Origin: an uncultured Tenacibaculum sp.
GTDB taxonomy: Bacteria > Bacteroidota > Bacteroidia > Flavobacteriales > Flavobacteriaceae
Reading direction: 5' to 3'
DNA: 64,000 nt
NCBI GenBank assembly: GCA_937922085.1
Contig: CAKZVD010000052.1
Span: 1 to 64,000, forward strand
Shown here: positions 15,244-23,614 of the stretch, piece by piece
Numbering within the stretch: position 1 is the first letter of the stretch
Layout: every line of letters starts with the position of its first letter
The notes under the pieces: generated by a model
What the model was told of the DNA's origin: nothing
The model's input: the letters and a program-made list of their open reading frames with translations, nothing else
Databases searched by the model: none
Position numbers and translations under genes: made by a program

Positions 15244-17259
15244 ATGAAGAATTTATTTATTTTATTTACACTTTTAATAACCTTTAAAAGTTTTTCTCAA
15301 GAGATTGAATTTGGAGAAGTATCTAACCAAGAACTTAAAGAAACTTTTCATTCAATAGATTCAAGTGCTAATGCAGCTTATCTTTATAAAAAAAGAAGAA
15401 CGTATTATCAGTATAATCAAAGTAAAGGCTTTATGTTAATTACCGAGATACACAATCGAATTAAAATATACAATAAAGAAGGTTTTGATAAAGCTACTTT
15501 TAAAATCCGCACCTTTAAAACAAGTGGTAACAAAGAAAAAGTACTAAGTGTAAAAGGTTATTCTTTCAACATAGAAAACGACAAAATAAAAAAGACAAAA
15601 CTTAAAAAAGAACACCGCTTTAAAGAAGAAGTTTCTGATAATCATGATATTGTAAAAATTGTTTTTCCTGATGTAAAAGAAGGGACTATTATCGATTTAA
15701 AATATGTTTTCAACTCACCTTTCGAACAAAACATTGATGAAATAAATTTCCAACACAATATACCTGTAAACAAATTAGATATTACCGTTGAGTATCCTGA
15801 ATATTACAATTTTAAAAAGATTTCAAAAGGATACTATAGTGTACCTGTTACTAGCACAAAGAAAAGAGGCAGTATTACATTTACTTCAAAAACAAGAAGA
15901 GGAGGAGGCATAAATACTGCTGTGAGAACCTCTTTTCAAAGCTCAACAGTCGATTACACAAGGCATGTAGATAAATATCAAGCCTCAAATATTCCTGCTA
16001 TTTCTGAAAAAGAACCTTATGTTTATAGCATTCAAAATTACAGAGGAGGTATTAAATACGAATTATCTTCTACTAAATTTCCTAATAGTCGACCTAGGTA
16101 TTACACTACCTCTTGGGAAGATGTAAGTAAAAAAATATACTCTTTTAAAGGTTTTGGAAATGAAATAAACAAAACAAATTATTACAAAGAAGACTTAAAT
16201 AGTTTAATTGCAAAGGCTACTAAATCAACAGAAAAAGTTGGCCTTATTTTTCAATTTGTAAAATCAAAAGTAAAATGGAATGGTAATTATGGTAAATACA
16301 CCCAAGAAGGAGTAAAAAAAGCCTATAAAAATGGCTCTGGAAATGTAGCGGACATCAACCTAATGTTAACCTCTATGTTAAGGCAAGCAGGTTTGAACGC
16401 TAATCCAGTTTTAGTAAGTTCCAAAACAAATGGTATTCCTTTACACCCAACTTTAGATGGTTTTAACTATGTAATTACTATAGTTCAATTTAGCAATAAC
16501 TCCTACGCTTTATTAGATGCTACAGAACCATATTCTACCCCAAACGTACTACCAATAAGAGCTTTAAATTGGAATGGAAGAAAAGTAACTAAAGAAGGTC
16601 ACTCTGGTTGGGTTAATCTTAAATCTCCGAAGCATTCTTTAGAAGAAAGAACAATAAAAGCAACAATAGATTCAGACGGAACTATTAATGGGTTATTTAT
16701 AAAAAAAGAAAAAATGTTGAACGCTTTATTAAGTAGAAATAAATTTAATAACGTTAACAAAGAAGATATCATCTCTAAACTTGAAGAGAAATATGATTTT
16801 GAAATTGAAAATTTAAAAATTGCAAATCAACACAAACTAGGAAGTACATTAACTCAAATGTTAAAGTTCTCTTCAGACAATTTAGTAGAAGAAATCAACA
16901 ACAAACTCTATGTAAATCCTTTCTTGTTTTTAACTTCTTCTACAAACCCATTTAAATCAAACAAAAGAGAATTCCCTGTAGATTATATAACCCCATGGAA
17001 AGATGTAAATAAAATATCTATTAAAATTCCTGAGGGGTATGAAGTAGAATCTATTCCTGAGCAACTAGCTATAGGGCTTCCTGAGAACCAAGGTTTTTTC
17101 AAGTTTATAGTTGTTAAACAAGGTCTAAACATTAAAGTTAGCGCTATTTTGCAATTCAATTCATCAATGATAGCTCCAACTTATTATCAAACTCTTAAAG
17201 ATTTTTATTCTAAAACTATTGCTAAGCAAAATGAAAAAATTGTATTAATTAAGAAATAA
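15244..17259 (+). CDS. DUF3857/transglutaminase-like paralogue lacking Cys and His
   Basis: 671 residues with signal peptide MKNLFILFTLLITFKSFSQ, DUF3857 N-terminal domain, transglutaminase-like core and C-terminal DUF3858-like domain. Aligned with the upstream paralogue, the active-site segment GYGDCKGL reads GSGNVADI (Cys to Val) and the His segment GNHMILN reads FNYVITI (His to Tyr), while the Asp of LLDATEPY remains. It is therefore very probably a non-enzymatic, scaffold or binding protein. It follows the active paralogue by 25 bases in the same operon, which suggests that the three products work together in the envelope. Confidence 0.82.
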   Translation: MKNLFILFTLLITFKSFSQEIEFGEVSNQELKETFHSIDSSANAAYLYKKRRTYYQYNQSKGFMLITEIHNRIKIYNKEGFDKATFKIRTFKTSGNKEKVLSVKGYSFNIENDKIKKTKLKKEHRFKEEVSDNHDIVKIVFPDVKEGTIIDLKYVFNSPFEQNIDEINFQHNIPVNKLDITVEYPEYYNFKKISKGYYSVPVTSTKKRGSITFTSKTRRGGGINTAVRTSFQSSTVDYTRHVDKYQASNIPAISEKEPYVYSIQNYRGGIKYELSSTKFPNSRPRYYTTSWEDVSKKIYSFKGFGNEINKTNYYKEDLNSLIAKATKSTEKVGLIFQFVKSKVKWNGNYGKYTQEGVKKAYKNGSGNVADINLMLTSMLRQAGLNANPVLVSSKTNGIPLHPTLDGFNYVITIVQFSNNSYALLDATEPYSTPNVLPIRALNWNGRKVTKEGHSGWVNLKSPKHSLEERTIKATIDSDGTINGLFIKKEKMLNALLSRNKFNNVNKEDIISKLEEKYDFEIENLKIANQHKLGSTLTQMLKFSSDNLVEEINNKLYVNPFLFLTSSTNPFKSNKREFPVDYITPWKDVNKISIKIPEGYEVESIPEQLAIGLPENQGFFKFIVVKQGLNIKVSAILQFNSSMIAPTYYQTLKDFYSKTIAKQNEKIVLIKK

Positions 17260-17262
17260 AAA

Positions 17263-19206
17263 ATGATTAAGATCAAGCAAATTCTTTTTTTCTCTTTTTT
17301 CTTATTTTATAATGTTTCCGCACAAAACAAGGATAGCTTTAAACTTAACAAAGCTACTATAGATGAGCTTAAAATGGTTGTTTATAAAAAAGACTCAATT
17401 GCAAAAGCAGTAATTTTAGAAGAAAAAGGTCATATATATGTCGATCATAAAAATGATTATAACTTTAGAAAAAATATTTATAGGCGTATTAAAATTTTTG
17501 ATCAAACTGAATTTGATCAAGCTACAATAAACATCGATCTGTATGACAAAGAAAAAATAAAATACATACAAGCTGTCTCATATAATTATGAAGATAATAA
17601 AATGTATAAAATCAATTTAACTAAAGATAAAATATACAGGAAAAAGGTTTCTGAAAAATGGACTGAAGTTAGCTTTACACTTCCTAACATTCAAAAAGGA
17701 AGTGTTATAGAATATACTTATAGCATAATTTCTCCTTATTCTAAATTAGATGATTGGATTTTTCAGTCTGATATCCCAAAAGTAAAAAGTGACTTTTCCT
17801 TTTCTATTCCTGGTAATTATCATTATAATATTAGGTTTCAAAGTTATCAACCATTAGCCCGTAAAGAAAGCTCTATAAAAAAAGATTGCTTAGAAATGGA
17901 TGGTGCTAAATCAGGATCTTGTGCTGAATCTAAATTCGGAATGGATCATATTCCTGCCTTTAAAAAAGAAAAATACATGTTGGCAGAAAGAAATTATAAA
18001 TCTAAATTAACTTTTGAATTGATATCATACAAAGATATATATGGCTATATAACCAAATATACTAAAACTTGGAAAGATGCAGATAAAACCTTAAAAAAGA
18101 ACTTTTTTGACAATCAAACTTCAAAGAAAAATTATTTTAAAAAGAAATTACCAAAAGAATTATTGTTAATAAACAACAAATTAGAGAAAGCTAAACGTAT
18201 TTATAAGCATTTACAAAATCGTTTGACATGGAATAATAAATATTGGACACCTGAGAAATTAAGAGTAAAAAATATTTATGACAATAAAATTGGGGCTGTA
18301 GATGGTTTAAACATTACCTTATTCAATGCTTTAAAGGCTGCTAATATAGAAACAAACCTTGTTGTTTTATCTACCAGAAACAATAGAGTTTTAACAAAAA
18401 TATTCCCTTCTGTATCTGAATTTAACTATATTGTTGTTAAAGCAAGTATAAATGATAAATCATACTTTCTAGACATTACTGACAAAGACTTATTATTTGG
18501 TGAAATTCCTTTTAGAACATTAAATGGAGAAGGACGTGTATTAGATTTTAAAAAAGGTGGTTATTGGGAGTCTATAAACCCAAAACGTACTAGTTACAAT
18601 AACAAACAAATTCTTTTAAAATTCGATAACAATCTTAATATTACAGGCAAAATAAAAGAAATTGACAGAGGATACTTTGCCTTAAAAAAAAGAAAAGAAA
18701 TTAACTTACAGACTGAAGAGGAATATTTAAACTCCTTAGAAGATCGCTATCCTTATTTAGAAATAGATAATTTTAAATCGAATATAAAAGAGTCTGGAAA
18801 GCTTGAAACCACCTATGACATTATTATTAACGATATAGATAATAATAATACAATTAAACTCAATCCTTTTATTATAGATCGAATAACTACAAATCCTTTT
18901 ACACTTAAGAAACGAAATTACCCTGTTGATTTCGGTTTTAAACAATCAAAAACTTATGTTATAAATATTGAAACACCAAAAGGCTATAAATTATTAAAAT
19001 ATCCAAAATCATTCGCCTCTTCTCTACCAAATAACGGAGGTAAATTGTTAGTTAATTCTTCAATTAAAGAAAACAAGCTTACTATTTATTTTAAATTCTT
19101 TTCAAATAAAATTTCTTATAACAATATAGAATATCAATACCTAAAAGAACTCTACAACATCATTATTAAAACTCAAAACTCTTACTTAGAATATAAAAAA
19201 CTCTAA
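17263..19206 (+). CDS. DUF3857/transglutaminase-like paralogue lacking Cys and His (second)
   Basis: 647 residues with signal peptide (MIKIKQILFFSFFLFYNVSAQ) and the same three-part layout. The active-site segment reads KIGAVDGLNITLF, so Cys is Val, and the His segment reads EFNYIVVKA, so His is Tyr; the Asp in YFLDITDKD is kept. The pattern of loss is the same as in the middle gene, so the loss probably came before their duplication. The start codon lies three bases after the previous stop. A strong terminator ends the operon 34 bases downstream. Confidence 0.82.
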   Translation: MIKIKQILFFSFFLFYNVSAQNKDSFKLNKATIDELKMVVYKKDSIAKAVILEEKGHIYVDHKNDYNFRKNIYRRIKIFDQTEFDQATINIDLYDKEKIKYIQAVSYNYEDNKMYKINLTKDKIYRKKVSEKWTEVSFTLPNIQKGSVIEYTYSIISPYSKLDDWIFQSDIPKVKSDFSFSIPGNYHYNIRFQSYQPLARKESSIKKDCLEMDGAKSGSCAESKFGMDHIPAFKKEKYMLAERNYKSKLTFELISYKDIYGYITKYTKTWKDADKTLKKNFFDNQTSKKNYFKKKLPKELLLINNKLEKAKRIYKHLQNRLTWNNKYWTPEKLRVKNIYDNKIGAVDGLNITLFNALKAANIETNLVVLSTRNNRVLTKIFPSVSEFNYIVVKASINDKSYFLDITDKDLLFGEIPFRTLNGEGRVLDFKKGGYWESINPKRTSYNNKQILLKFDNNLNITGKIKEIDRGYFALKKRKEINLQTEEEYLNSLEDRYPYLEIDNFKSNIKESGKLETTYDIIINDIDNNNTIKLNPFIIDRITTNPFTLKKRNYPVDFGFKQSKTYVINIETPKGYKLLKYPKSFASSLPNNGGKLLVNSSIKENKLTIYFKFFSNKISYNNIEYQYLKELYNIIIKTQNSYLEYKKL

Positions 19207-19239
19207 ACAGTTACGTTTTTGGAAACATATGTACTCTTT

Positions 19240-19292
19240 AAAAAACAGTAGTTAAAACTATCATAACCAATAGTTTTAACTACTGTTTTTTG
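19240..19292 (+). terminator. strong terminator of the DUF3857 operon
   Basis: A perfect 20-bp stem: AAAAACAGTAGTTAAAACTA (19241-19260) against its reverse complement (19271-19290), with a 10-base loop and T run. Symmetric enough to work in both directions. Confidence 0.85.
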
Positions 19293-19298
19293 TTAATT

Positions 19299-19306
19299 TA
19301 TATTTG
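19299..19306 (+). promoter_or_regulatory. distal -7 box upstream of the BlaI gene
   Basis: TATATTTG (TAnnTTTG), 84 bases before the BlaI ATG. It would give a leader containing all three operators; the second -7 box, inside operator 2, is an alternative. Confidence 0.4.
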
Positions 19307-19328
19307 AGAACACGAATAAAAAAACCTC

Positions 19329-19386
19329 TACACTTGTAGAATAAAATTTAATACTCTACATTTGTAGAGTAAAATACAAGTTTGTA
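19329..19386 (+). promoter_or_regulatory. three BlaI-type operators, one overlapping a -7 box
   Basis: TACACTTGTA (19329-19338), TACATTTGTA (19357-19366) and TACAAGTTTGTA (19375-19386). The first two follow the BlaI/MecI operator core TACAnnTGTA and sit in longer palindromes (CTCTACATTTGTAGAG for the second). The second contains TACATTTG, a perfect -7 box, so repressor binding would directly block RNA polymerase. The third ends four bases before the BlaI ATG. Confidence 0.75.
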
Positions 19387-19389
19387 GAA

Positions 19390-19761
19390 ATGAAATTATC
19401 GAAAACCGAAGAACAAGTTATGCAATATCTATGGAAGCTTGAAAAAGCTTTTATGAAAGACATACTTACTGAATTCCCTCAACCAAAACCAGCTACTACT
19501 ACAGTTGCTACTTTATTAAAAAGAATGATTGATAAAGGTTTTGTGAATTACAACCTTTATGGAAAATCTCGAGAATATTATCCTTTGATTAAAAAAACTG
19601 ATTATTTCTCTAAACATGTTAATGGTTTAATTAAAAACTTTTTTAACAACTCTGCCTCACAATTCGCATCATTTTTCACTTCTGAAACAAATTTGTCTGT
19701 AACCGAATTAGAAGAATTACGAAAGTTAATCGATTCACAAATTAAAGAACAAAAAAAATGA
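19390..19761 (+). CDS. BlaI/MecI/CopY-family transcriptional repressor
   Basis: 123 residues. The winged helix reads KLSKTEEQVMQYLWKLEKAFMKDILTEFP then TTVATLLKRMIDKGFVNY, the usual N-terminal domain of BlaI; the C-terminal half is the dimerisation helix pair. BlaI repressors bind TACAnnTGTA dyads as dimers and are released when a BlaR1 metalloprotease triggers their cleavage. The operators upstream of this gene fit autoregulation. Its stop codon overlaps the start of the BlaR1-like gene (ATGA), so the two are translationally coupled. No beta-lactamase gene is near; in Bacteroidota these pairs often control other envelope genes. Confidence 0.9.
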   Translation: MKLSKTEEQVMQYLWKLEKAFMKDILTEFPQPKPATTTVATLLKRMIDKGFVNYNLYGKSREYYPLIKKTDYFSKHVNGLIKNFFNNSASQFASFFTSETNLSVTELEELRKLIDSQIKEQKK

Positions 19762-21374
19762 TTACTTATATTTTAAAATCAAGTTTATGCCTCGCATTAC
19801 TTCTAATATTTTATCATCTTTTTTTAGAAAAGGAAAAAATGCATCGTTTTAATAGATTCTTTTTATTGGTAAGTATACTCTTTTCTTTTTTAGCTCCGCT
19901 ATATATTATATATATAAAATCTATCACAAGAATCACTCCTTCTCTATCTAATAATTTTATTATTACTACTATTGAAAATCAAAGCTCAAATGAAGGTTTA
20001 ACTTACATAAATTATATAACTATTTTCTATGGTATTATTACTTCTTTATTTTTTGTTCGTTTCATTAAAAATTTAACAAAAATCATTAATAATATACGAA
20101 AGAACGAAAAAATTAAAATCAAAAATGCTACCATAGTACTTGTAGACGAACCAATTCCTACTCACACGTTTTTAAAATATATTTTTATTAATAAGCAGGA
20201 TTATAATTCTGATAAGATAGCTCCACAATTACTAACTCACGAACTTACACATGTTTATCAAAAACATACTTTGGACATTTTATTAACAGAATTTCTACAG
20301 TCTTTATTTTGGATAAACCCTGTCTATTATTTCTTAAAAAAAGCGATAAAATTAAATCATGAATTTCTAGCAGATATCAATGTAATCCAATCTCATAAAA
20401 ACATCAAAGAATATCAATATTTATTATTAAATAAAACTGTTCGTAACAGCAATTATTACTTGGCCAGTAATCTAAATTATTCATTAACAAAAAAACGCTT
20501 ACTTATGATGACAAATCAAAGCTCAAAAAGACAAATTTTAATTAAACAGTTAGTAACATTACCTTTTATTGGCTTGCTATTATTTTTATTTGCCAATAGA
20601 ATTGAGGCGCAAGAAAAAAATAATGTTCCTAAAAGCTCTGTAGATGGGAATACAAAAACAGAAACCGGTTTTTATTCAGAAAATGAAAATACATTGTATT
20701 ATGTAAAAGATAAAAACAACACAAATTACTACAATCGTTTTGGACAAAAAGTTACCAAAGAAGGAAAAATAATTTCACCTGAGCAAACTCCTTCGAATGA
20801 AGTTATTCCAGATCAAAATATTGCTAAAGTATATAAAGATGGGAAAATTGTAAGTGAATTTAAAAAAACCAATTCCCCAATTGTAAAAAAGGGGCAAGTT
20901 TCTAATATTCCACCCCCTCCACCATCTCATGTTAATCATTTAAAACATGTTCAAAAAAAGGATAGCATTGGTTTTCCTGTTGTAAAAAAGGGGCAAGTTT
21001 CTAATATCCCACCTCCTCCACCTCCTGTTGATCTTTTAAAATATGCTCAAGAACAAAATAGTACTGGTTTTTATATTAAAGCCAAAAATATACAAGCTAA
21101 TAAAACTATTTCTTCTTTAAAAAAGAAAAAAGGAGTAAATGTTTCTACTGTAAATGTAAAGGGTGAAAAAATTATTAAACTTTCCTTTAATGAAAAATCT
21201 AACGAAAATTTACTTTCAAAATTTAAAGATGAAAATATTCAATTTTATTTAGATGGTAAACTTACCAGAAGAGAAGATATTAACAATATTAACACCAATG
21301 ATATTGAACGAATTGATGTTAAAAAAAATAAAGACGGATCTGGCCGTATATACATTACAAGCAAAAAGAAATAA
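19758..21374 (+). CDS. BlaR1-like M56 membrane metallopeptidase
   Basis: 538 residues. N-terminal membrane helices (LKSSLCLALLLIFYHLFL, FFLLVSILFSFLAPLYIIYI, ITIFYGIITSLFFVRFI), a cytoplasmic M56 protease domain with the zinc motif HELTHVYQKH (near residue 160) and the third ligand region NHEFLAD, then a final membrane helix (LVTLPFIGLLLFLFANRI) and an extracytoplasmic tail of about 260 residues. The tail has no penicillin-binding sensor; instead it has two copies of VKKGQVSNIPPPPP 33 residues apart and a C-terminal segment like those found in Bacteroidota M56 proteins (DIERIDVKKNKDGSGRIYIT). It should sense an envelope signal and cleave BlaI; the signal is unknown. Confidence 0.88.
   Translation: MITYILKSSLCLALLLIFYHLFLEKEKMHRFNRFFLLVSILFSFLAPLYIIYIKSITRITPSLSNNFIITTIENQSSNEGLTYINYITIFYGIITSLFFVRFIKNLTKIINNIRKNEKIKIKNATIVLVDEPIPTHTFLKYIFINKQDYNSDKIAPQLLTHELTHVYQKHTLDILLTEFLQSLFWINPVYYFLKKAIKLNHEFLADINVIQSHKNIKEYQYLLLNKTVRNSNYYLASNLNYSLTKKRLLMMTNQSSKRQILIKQLVTLPFIGLLLFLFANRIEAQEKNNVPKSSVDGNTKTETGFYSENENTLYYVKDKNNTNYYNRFGQKVTKEGKIISPEQTPSNEVIPDQNIAKVYKDGKIVSEFKKTNSPIVKKGQVSNIPPPPPSHVNHLKHVQKKDSIGFPVVKKGQVSNIPPPPPPVDLLKYAQEQNSTGFYIKAKNIQANKTISSLKKKKGVNVSTVNVKGEKIIKLSFNEKSNENLLSKFKDENIQFYLDGKLTRREDINNINTNDIERIDVKKNKDGSGRIYITSKKK
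20881..21022 (+). repeat. 99-bp in-frame tandem duplication inside the BlaR1-like gene
   Basis: The stretch starting TTGTAAAAAAGGGGCAAGTT at 20881 recurs at 20980, an offset of 99 bases (33 codons). The first about 43 bases of each copy are nearly identical; the following parts have drifted. It encodes the repeated VKKGQVSNIPPPPP. Confidence 0.8.
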
Positions 21375-21392
21375 AACTCTAAATATTTCGTT

Positions 21393-21419
21393 AAAAAGCC
21401 TCATAATGAGGCTTTTTTT
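21393..21419 (+). terminator. terminator after the BlaI/BlaR1 pair
   Basis: AAAAAGCCTCAT and ATGAGGCTTTTTTT form a tight hairpin with a T run, 18 bases after the stop. Confidence 0.85.
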
Positions 21420-21466
21420 GTAACAAACAGACTCTAAACTCGTTTCTTTAATATAGAAACAAAAAC

Positions 21467-22566
21467 ATGTTAAATCGCTTTTTTTTAATCTGCTCTGGTG
21501 CTGATTTAAAACTAATTCATGAATGCTCTAACGGAGAACAAAACAAATATGCAGGTATTGGTGCTACCATTTTTTTTACAGCATTAATGGCTTTTATAGC
21601 TGGTACTTTTGCTATATATACAATCTTCAAAAACATTTACACTTCTCTTTTTTTCGGCTTTATATGGAGCCTTTTAATCTTTAATTTAGATCGATTTATT
21701 GTTTCTACAATGAAAAAGAAAAAAAAATTAGCTTAGAAATTTTACAAGTACTACCTCGTTTATTATTAGCGATTATTATAGCCATAGTTATTTCAAAACC
21801 TCTTGAATTAAAAATATTTGAGAAAGAAATAAATCAAGTATTATTAACCGAAAAGAATCAAATGACTCTTGATAATAAAACTCAAATAGCAGAAATATTT
21901 ACTCCTGAAATAGAAAAAAACCAAAAAGAAGTAGAAAAATTAAAATCAGAAATCACCACTGAAGAAGAAGAAACCAATAAACTTTATGAAACATACATAA
22001 CAGAAGCTGAAGGTACAAAAGGCACAAAACGAAAAGGTAAAGGCCCTGTTTACAAAGAAAAAAGAGAAAAACATGATACCGCATTAACTCAATTAAACGA
22101 ACTAAAAAAAATAAACTTAAAAAAAATAGCTTTAAAAGAAAAAAACATAACTGACTTACAACAAAAACAACAACAAAAAGAGATTAATACACTACCAATA
22201 ATAGAAAATTTTGATGGATTAATGGCTCGTATAAATGCATTAAACAAACTTCCCTGGCTACCTTCCTTTTTCATTTTTTTATTATTTTTAGCTATAGAAA
22301 CTGCCCCTATATTTACAAAATTAATTAGCTCTACAAGTGAATATGATTTCAAATTAGAAAATCAAGAGTCTATCATCAAGTTATGGATACAACAACAAGT
22401 TGACTTACGAGAAAAAATAATGCAAGCAGATATTCACTTGAACACGACCTTAAATGACAACTTAAAAGCTGAAGAAGAATTATATACATATAAACAAAAT
22501 ATGGCAAGTAATTTAATCAAACTTCAAACAGATACTTTTTTAAAGAATCAGCAAAAAAATCTTTAA
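21467..22566 (+). pseudogene. DUF4407 membrane protein, split by a frameshift at an A run
   Basis: The first 89 codons (21467-21736) encode the start of a DUF4407 protein: LNRFFLICSGADLKLIHEC, two membrane helices and IFNLDRFIVSTMKKKKK, then a stop. The rest of the protein continues in the -1 frame with no break: EILQVLPRLLLAIIIAIVISKPLELKIFEKEINQ, a long coiled coil, a membrane helix (WLPSFFIFLLFLAIETAPIF) and a cytoplasmic end at 22566. The switch falls at nine A residues (21719-21727); ten would restore the frame. Either one A is missing in the assembly, or ribosomes or RNA polymerase slip at the run, or the gene is newly broken. DUF4407 function is unknown. The remainder of the sequence is well preserved, which argues against old decay. 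Confidence 0.8.
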
Positions 22567-22687
22567 ACACATTTTAATTTAAACTACTCTCTTATAATTA
22601 ATTAATCATTATTATCTCACTGCAAAAAAAATAAAAATAAAAACAAAAATTATTTTAAAAACGCTCTCAAAACCAACAATTAAAGTT

Positions 22688-22695
22688 TATATTTG
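22688..22695 (+). promoter_or_regulatory. -7 promoter box of the cold-shock gene
   Basis: TATATTTG (TAnnTTTG), 25 bases before the ATG at 22721. Confidence 0.65.
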
Positions 22696-22720
22696 CCTTT
22701 TTAATTTAATATATTTTATA

Positions 22721-22912
22721 ATGAAACAAGGAACGGTAAAGTTCTTTAATGAATCTAAAGGTTTTGGATTTATTACAGAGTCAAGCTCAAATACAGAGTA
22801 TTTTGTACACATCTCAGGTTTAATCGACGATATTAGACAAGGAGATGAAGTAGAGTTTGAACTAAAAGAAGGAAAAAAAGGATTAAACGCTGTTAGTGTT
22901 AGAGTAATTTAA
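22721..22912 (+). CDS. CspA-family cold-shock protein
   Basis: 63 residues, the usual length for a single cold-shock domain. RNP1 is KGFGFIT and RNP2 is YFVHIS; the start MKQGTVKFFNESKGFGFI is typical. It binds single-stranded RNA and DNA and melts RNA structure in the cytoplasm. The gene is monocistronic, with its own -7 box and terminator. Confidence 0.93.
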   Translation: MKQGTVKFFNESKGFGFITESSSNTEYFVHISGLIDDIRQGDEVEFELKEGKKGLNAVSVRVI

Positions 22913-22936
22913 TAAATCACAACATTTAATTTTTTT

Positions 22937-22965
22937 AAAAGCATCTGTATATCAGATGCTTTTTC
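22937..22965 (+). terminator. terminator of the cold-shock gene
   Basis: AAAAGCATCTG (22937-22947) and its complement CAGATGCTTTT (22953-22963) with a five-base loop and T run. Confidence 0.85.
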
Positions 22966-23010
22966 TTTTAAATTAGTTTTTTTTAAGCCTCTTTTCTAAA
23001 AAAGATTTTA

Positions 23011-23018
23011 TACATTTG
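23011..23018 (+). promoter_or_regulatory. -7 promoter box of rpsP-rimM
   Basis: TACATTTG (TAnnTTTG), 83 bases before the rpsP ATG, leaving an unusually long leader with two hairpins. Confidence 0.65.
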
Positions 23019-23024
23019 CGCACT

Positions 23025-23086
23025 CAATAATTAAAGCTAATTTAATTATTGAAAACAACAAATTAATAATCAAGGTCGCGTACCTT
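23025..23086 (+). promoter_or_regulatory. two hairpins in the rpsP leader
   Basis: CAATAATTAAA (23025-23035) pairs perfectly with TTTAATTATTG (23041-23051), and AAGGT (23072-23076) pairs with ACCTT (23082-23086). Both lie in the transcribed leader of rpsP and could bind a ribosomal protein or influence translation. Confidence 0.45.
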
Positions 23087-23100
23087 AAAAATTAACAATT

Positions 23101-23601
23101 ATGCCTGTAAGAATTCGTTTACAAAGACACGGTAAAAAAGGAAAACCATTTTATTGGATAGTAGCTGCTGATTCAAGAGCTAAAAGAGATGGTCGTTATT
23201 TAGAAAAGATCGGAACGTATAATCCAAACACTAATCCTGCAACTATCGATTTAAATATTGATTCAGCTGTAAATTGGTTACAAAATGGAGCACAACCTTC
23301 TGATACTGCTAAAACACTTTTATCTTATAAAGGAGCTTTATTAAAAAATCATTTAGTTGGTGGAGTTAAAAAAGGCGCTTTAACTGAAGAACAAGCTGAA
23401 GCAAAATTTACTGCTTGGTTAGAAGAAAAAGCTGGTAAAGTAGCTGGTAAAGTAGATGGTTTAGCAAAAGTACAAGAGGCTGAAAAAGCAAAAGCATTAG
23501 AAGCTGAAAAAGCGGTTAACGAAGCTCGTATTGCTGCAAATACTCCTGTTGTAGATAGCGAAGATGCTACTACAGAAGAAGCTGGAGATAGCGAAGAGTA
23601 A
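23101..23601 (+). CDS. rpsP: 30S ribosomal protein S16 with acidic C-terminal extension
   Basis: 166 residues. Residues 1-80 are the normal S16 fold ([42 protein letters not shown] starts with the usual basic loop). The rest is an Ala/Glu/Lys-rich extension ([38 protein letters not shown]) that ends in an acidic tail. Long S16 tails are usual in Bacteroidota. S16 is needed for early 30S assembly. It is followed 13 bases later by rimM, as in many bacteria. Confidence 0.96.
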   Translation: MPVRIRLQRHGKKGKPFYWIVAADSRAKRDGRYLEKIGTYNPNTNPATIDLNIDSAVNWLQNGAQPSDTAKTLLSYKGALLKNHLVGGVKKGALTEEQAEAKFTAWLEEKAGKVAGKVDGLAKVQEAEKAKALEAEKAVNEARIAANTPVVDSEDATTEEAGDSEE

Positions 23602-23614
23602 AAAAACGACGATA

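Noticed and set aside
19390..21374. Beta-lactam resistance locus
   Set aside because: BlaI and the M56 protein are present, but there is no penicillin-sensor domain and no beta-lactamase gene nearby.
23564..23614. Longer RimM start inside rpsP
   Set aside because: The added 17 residues have no similarity to RimM, and the ATG at 23615 directly precedes the conserved start.
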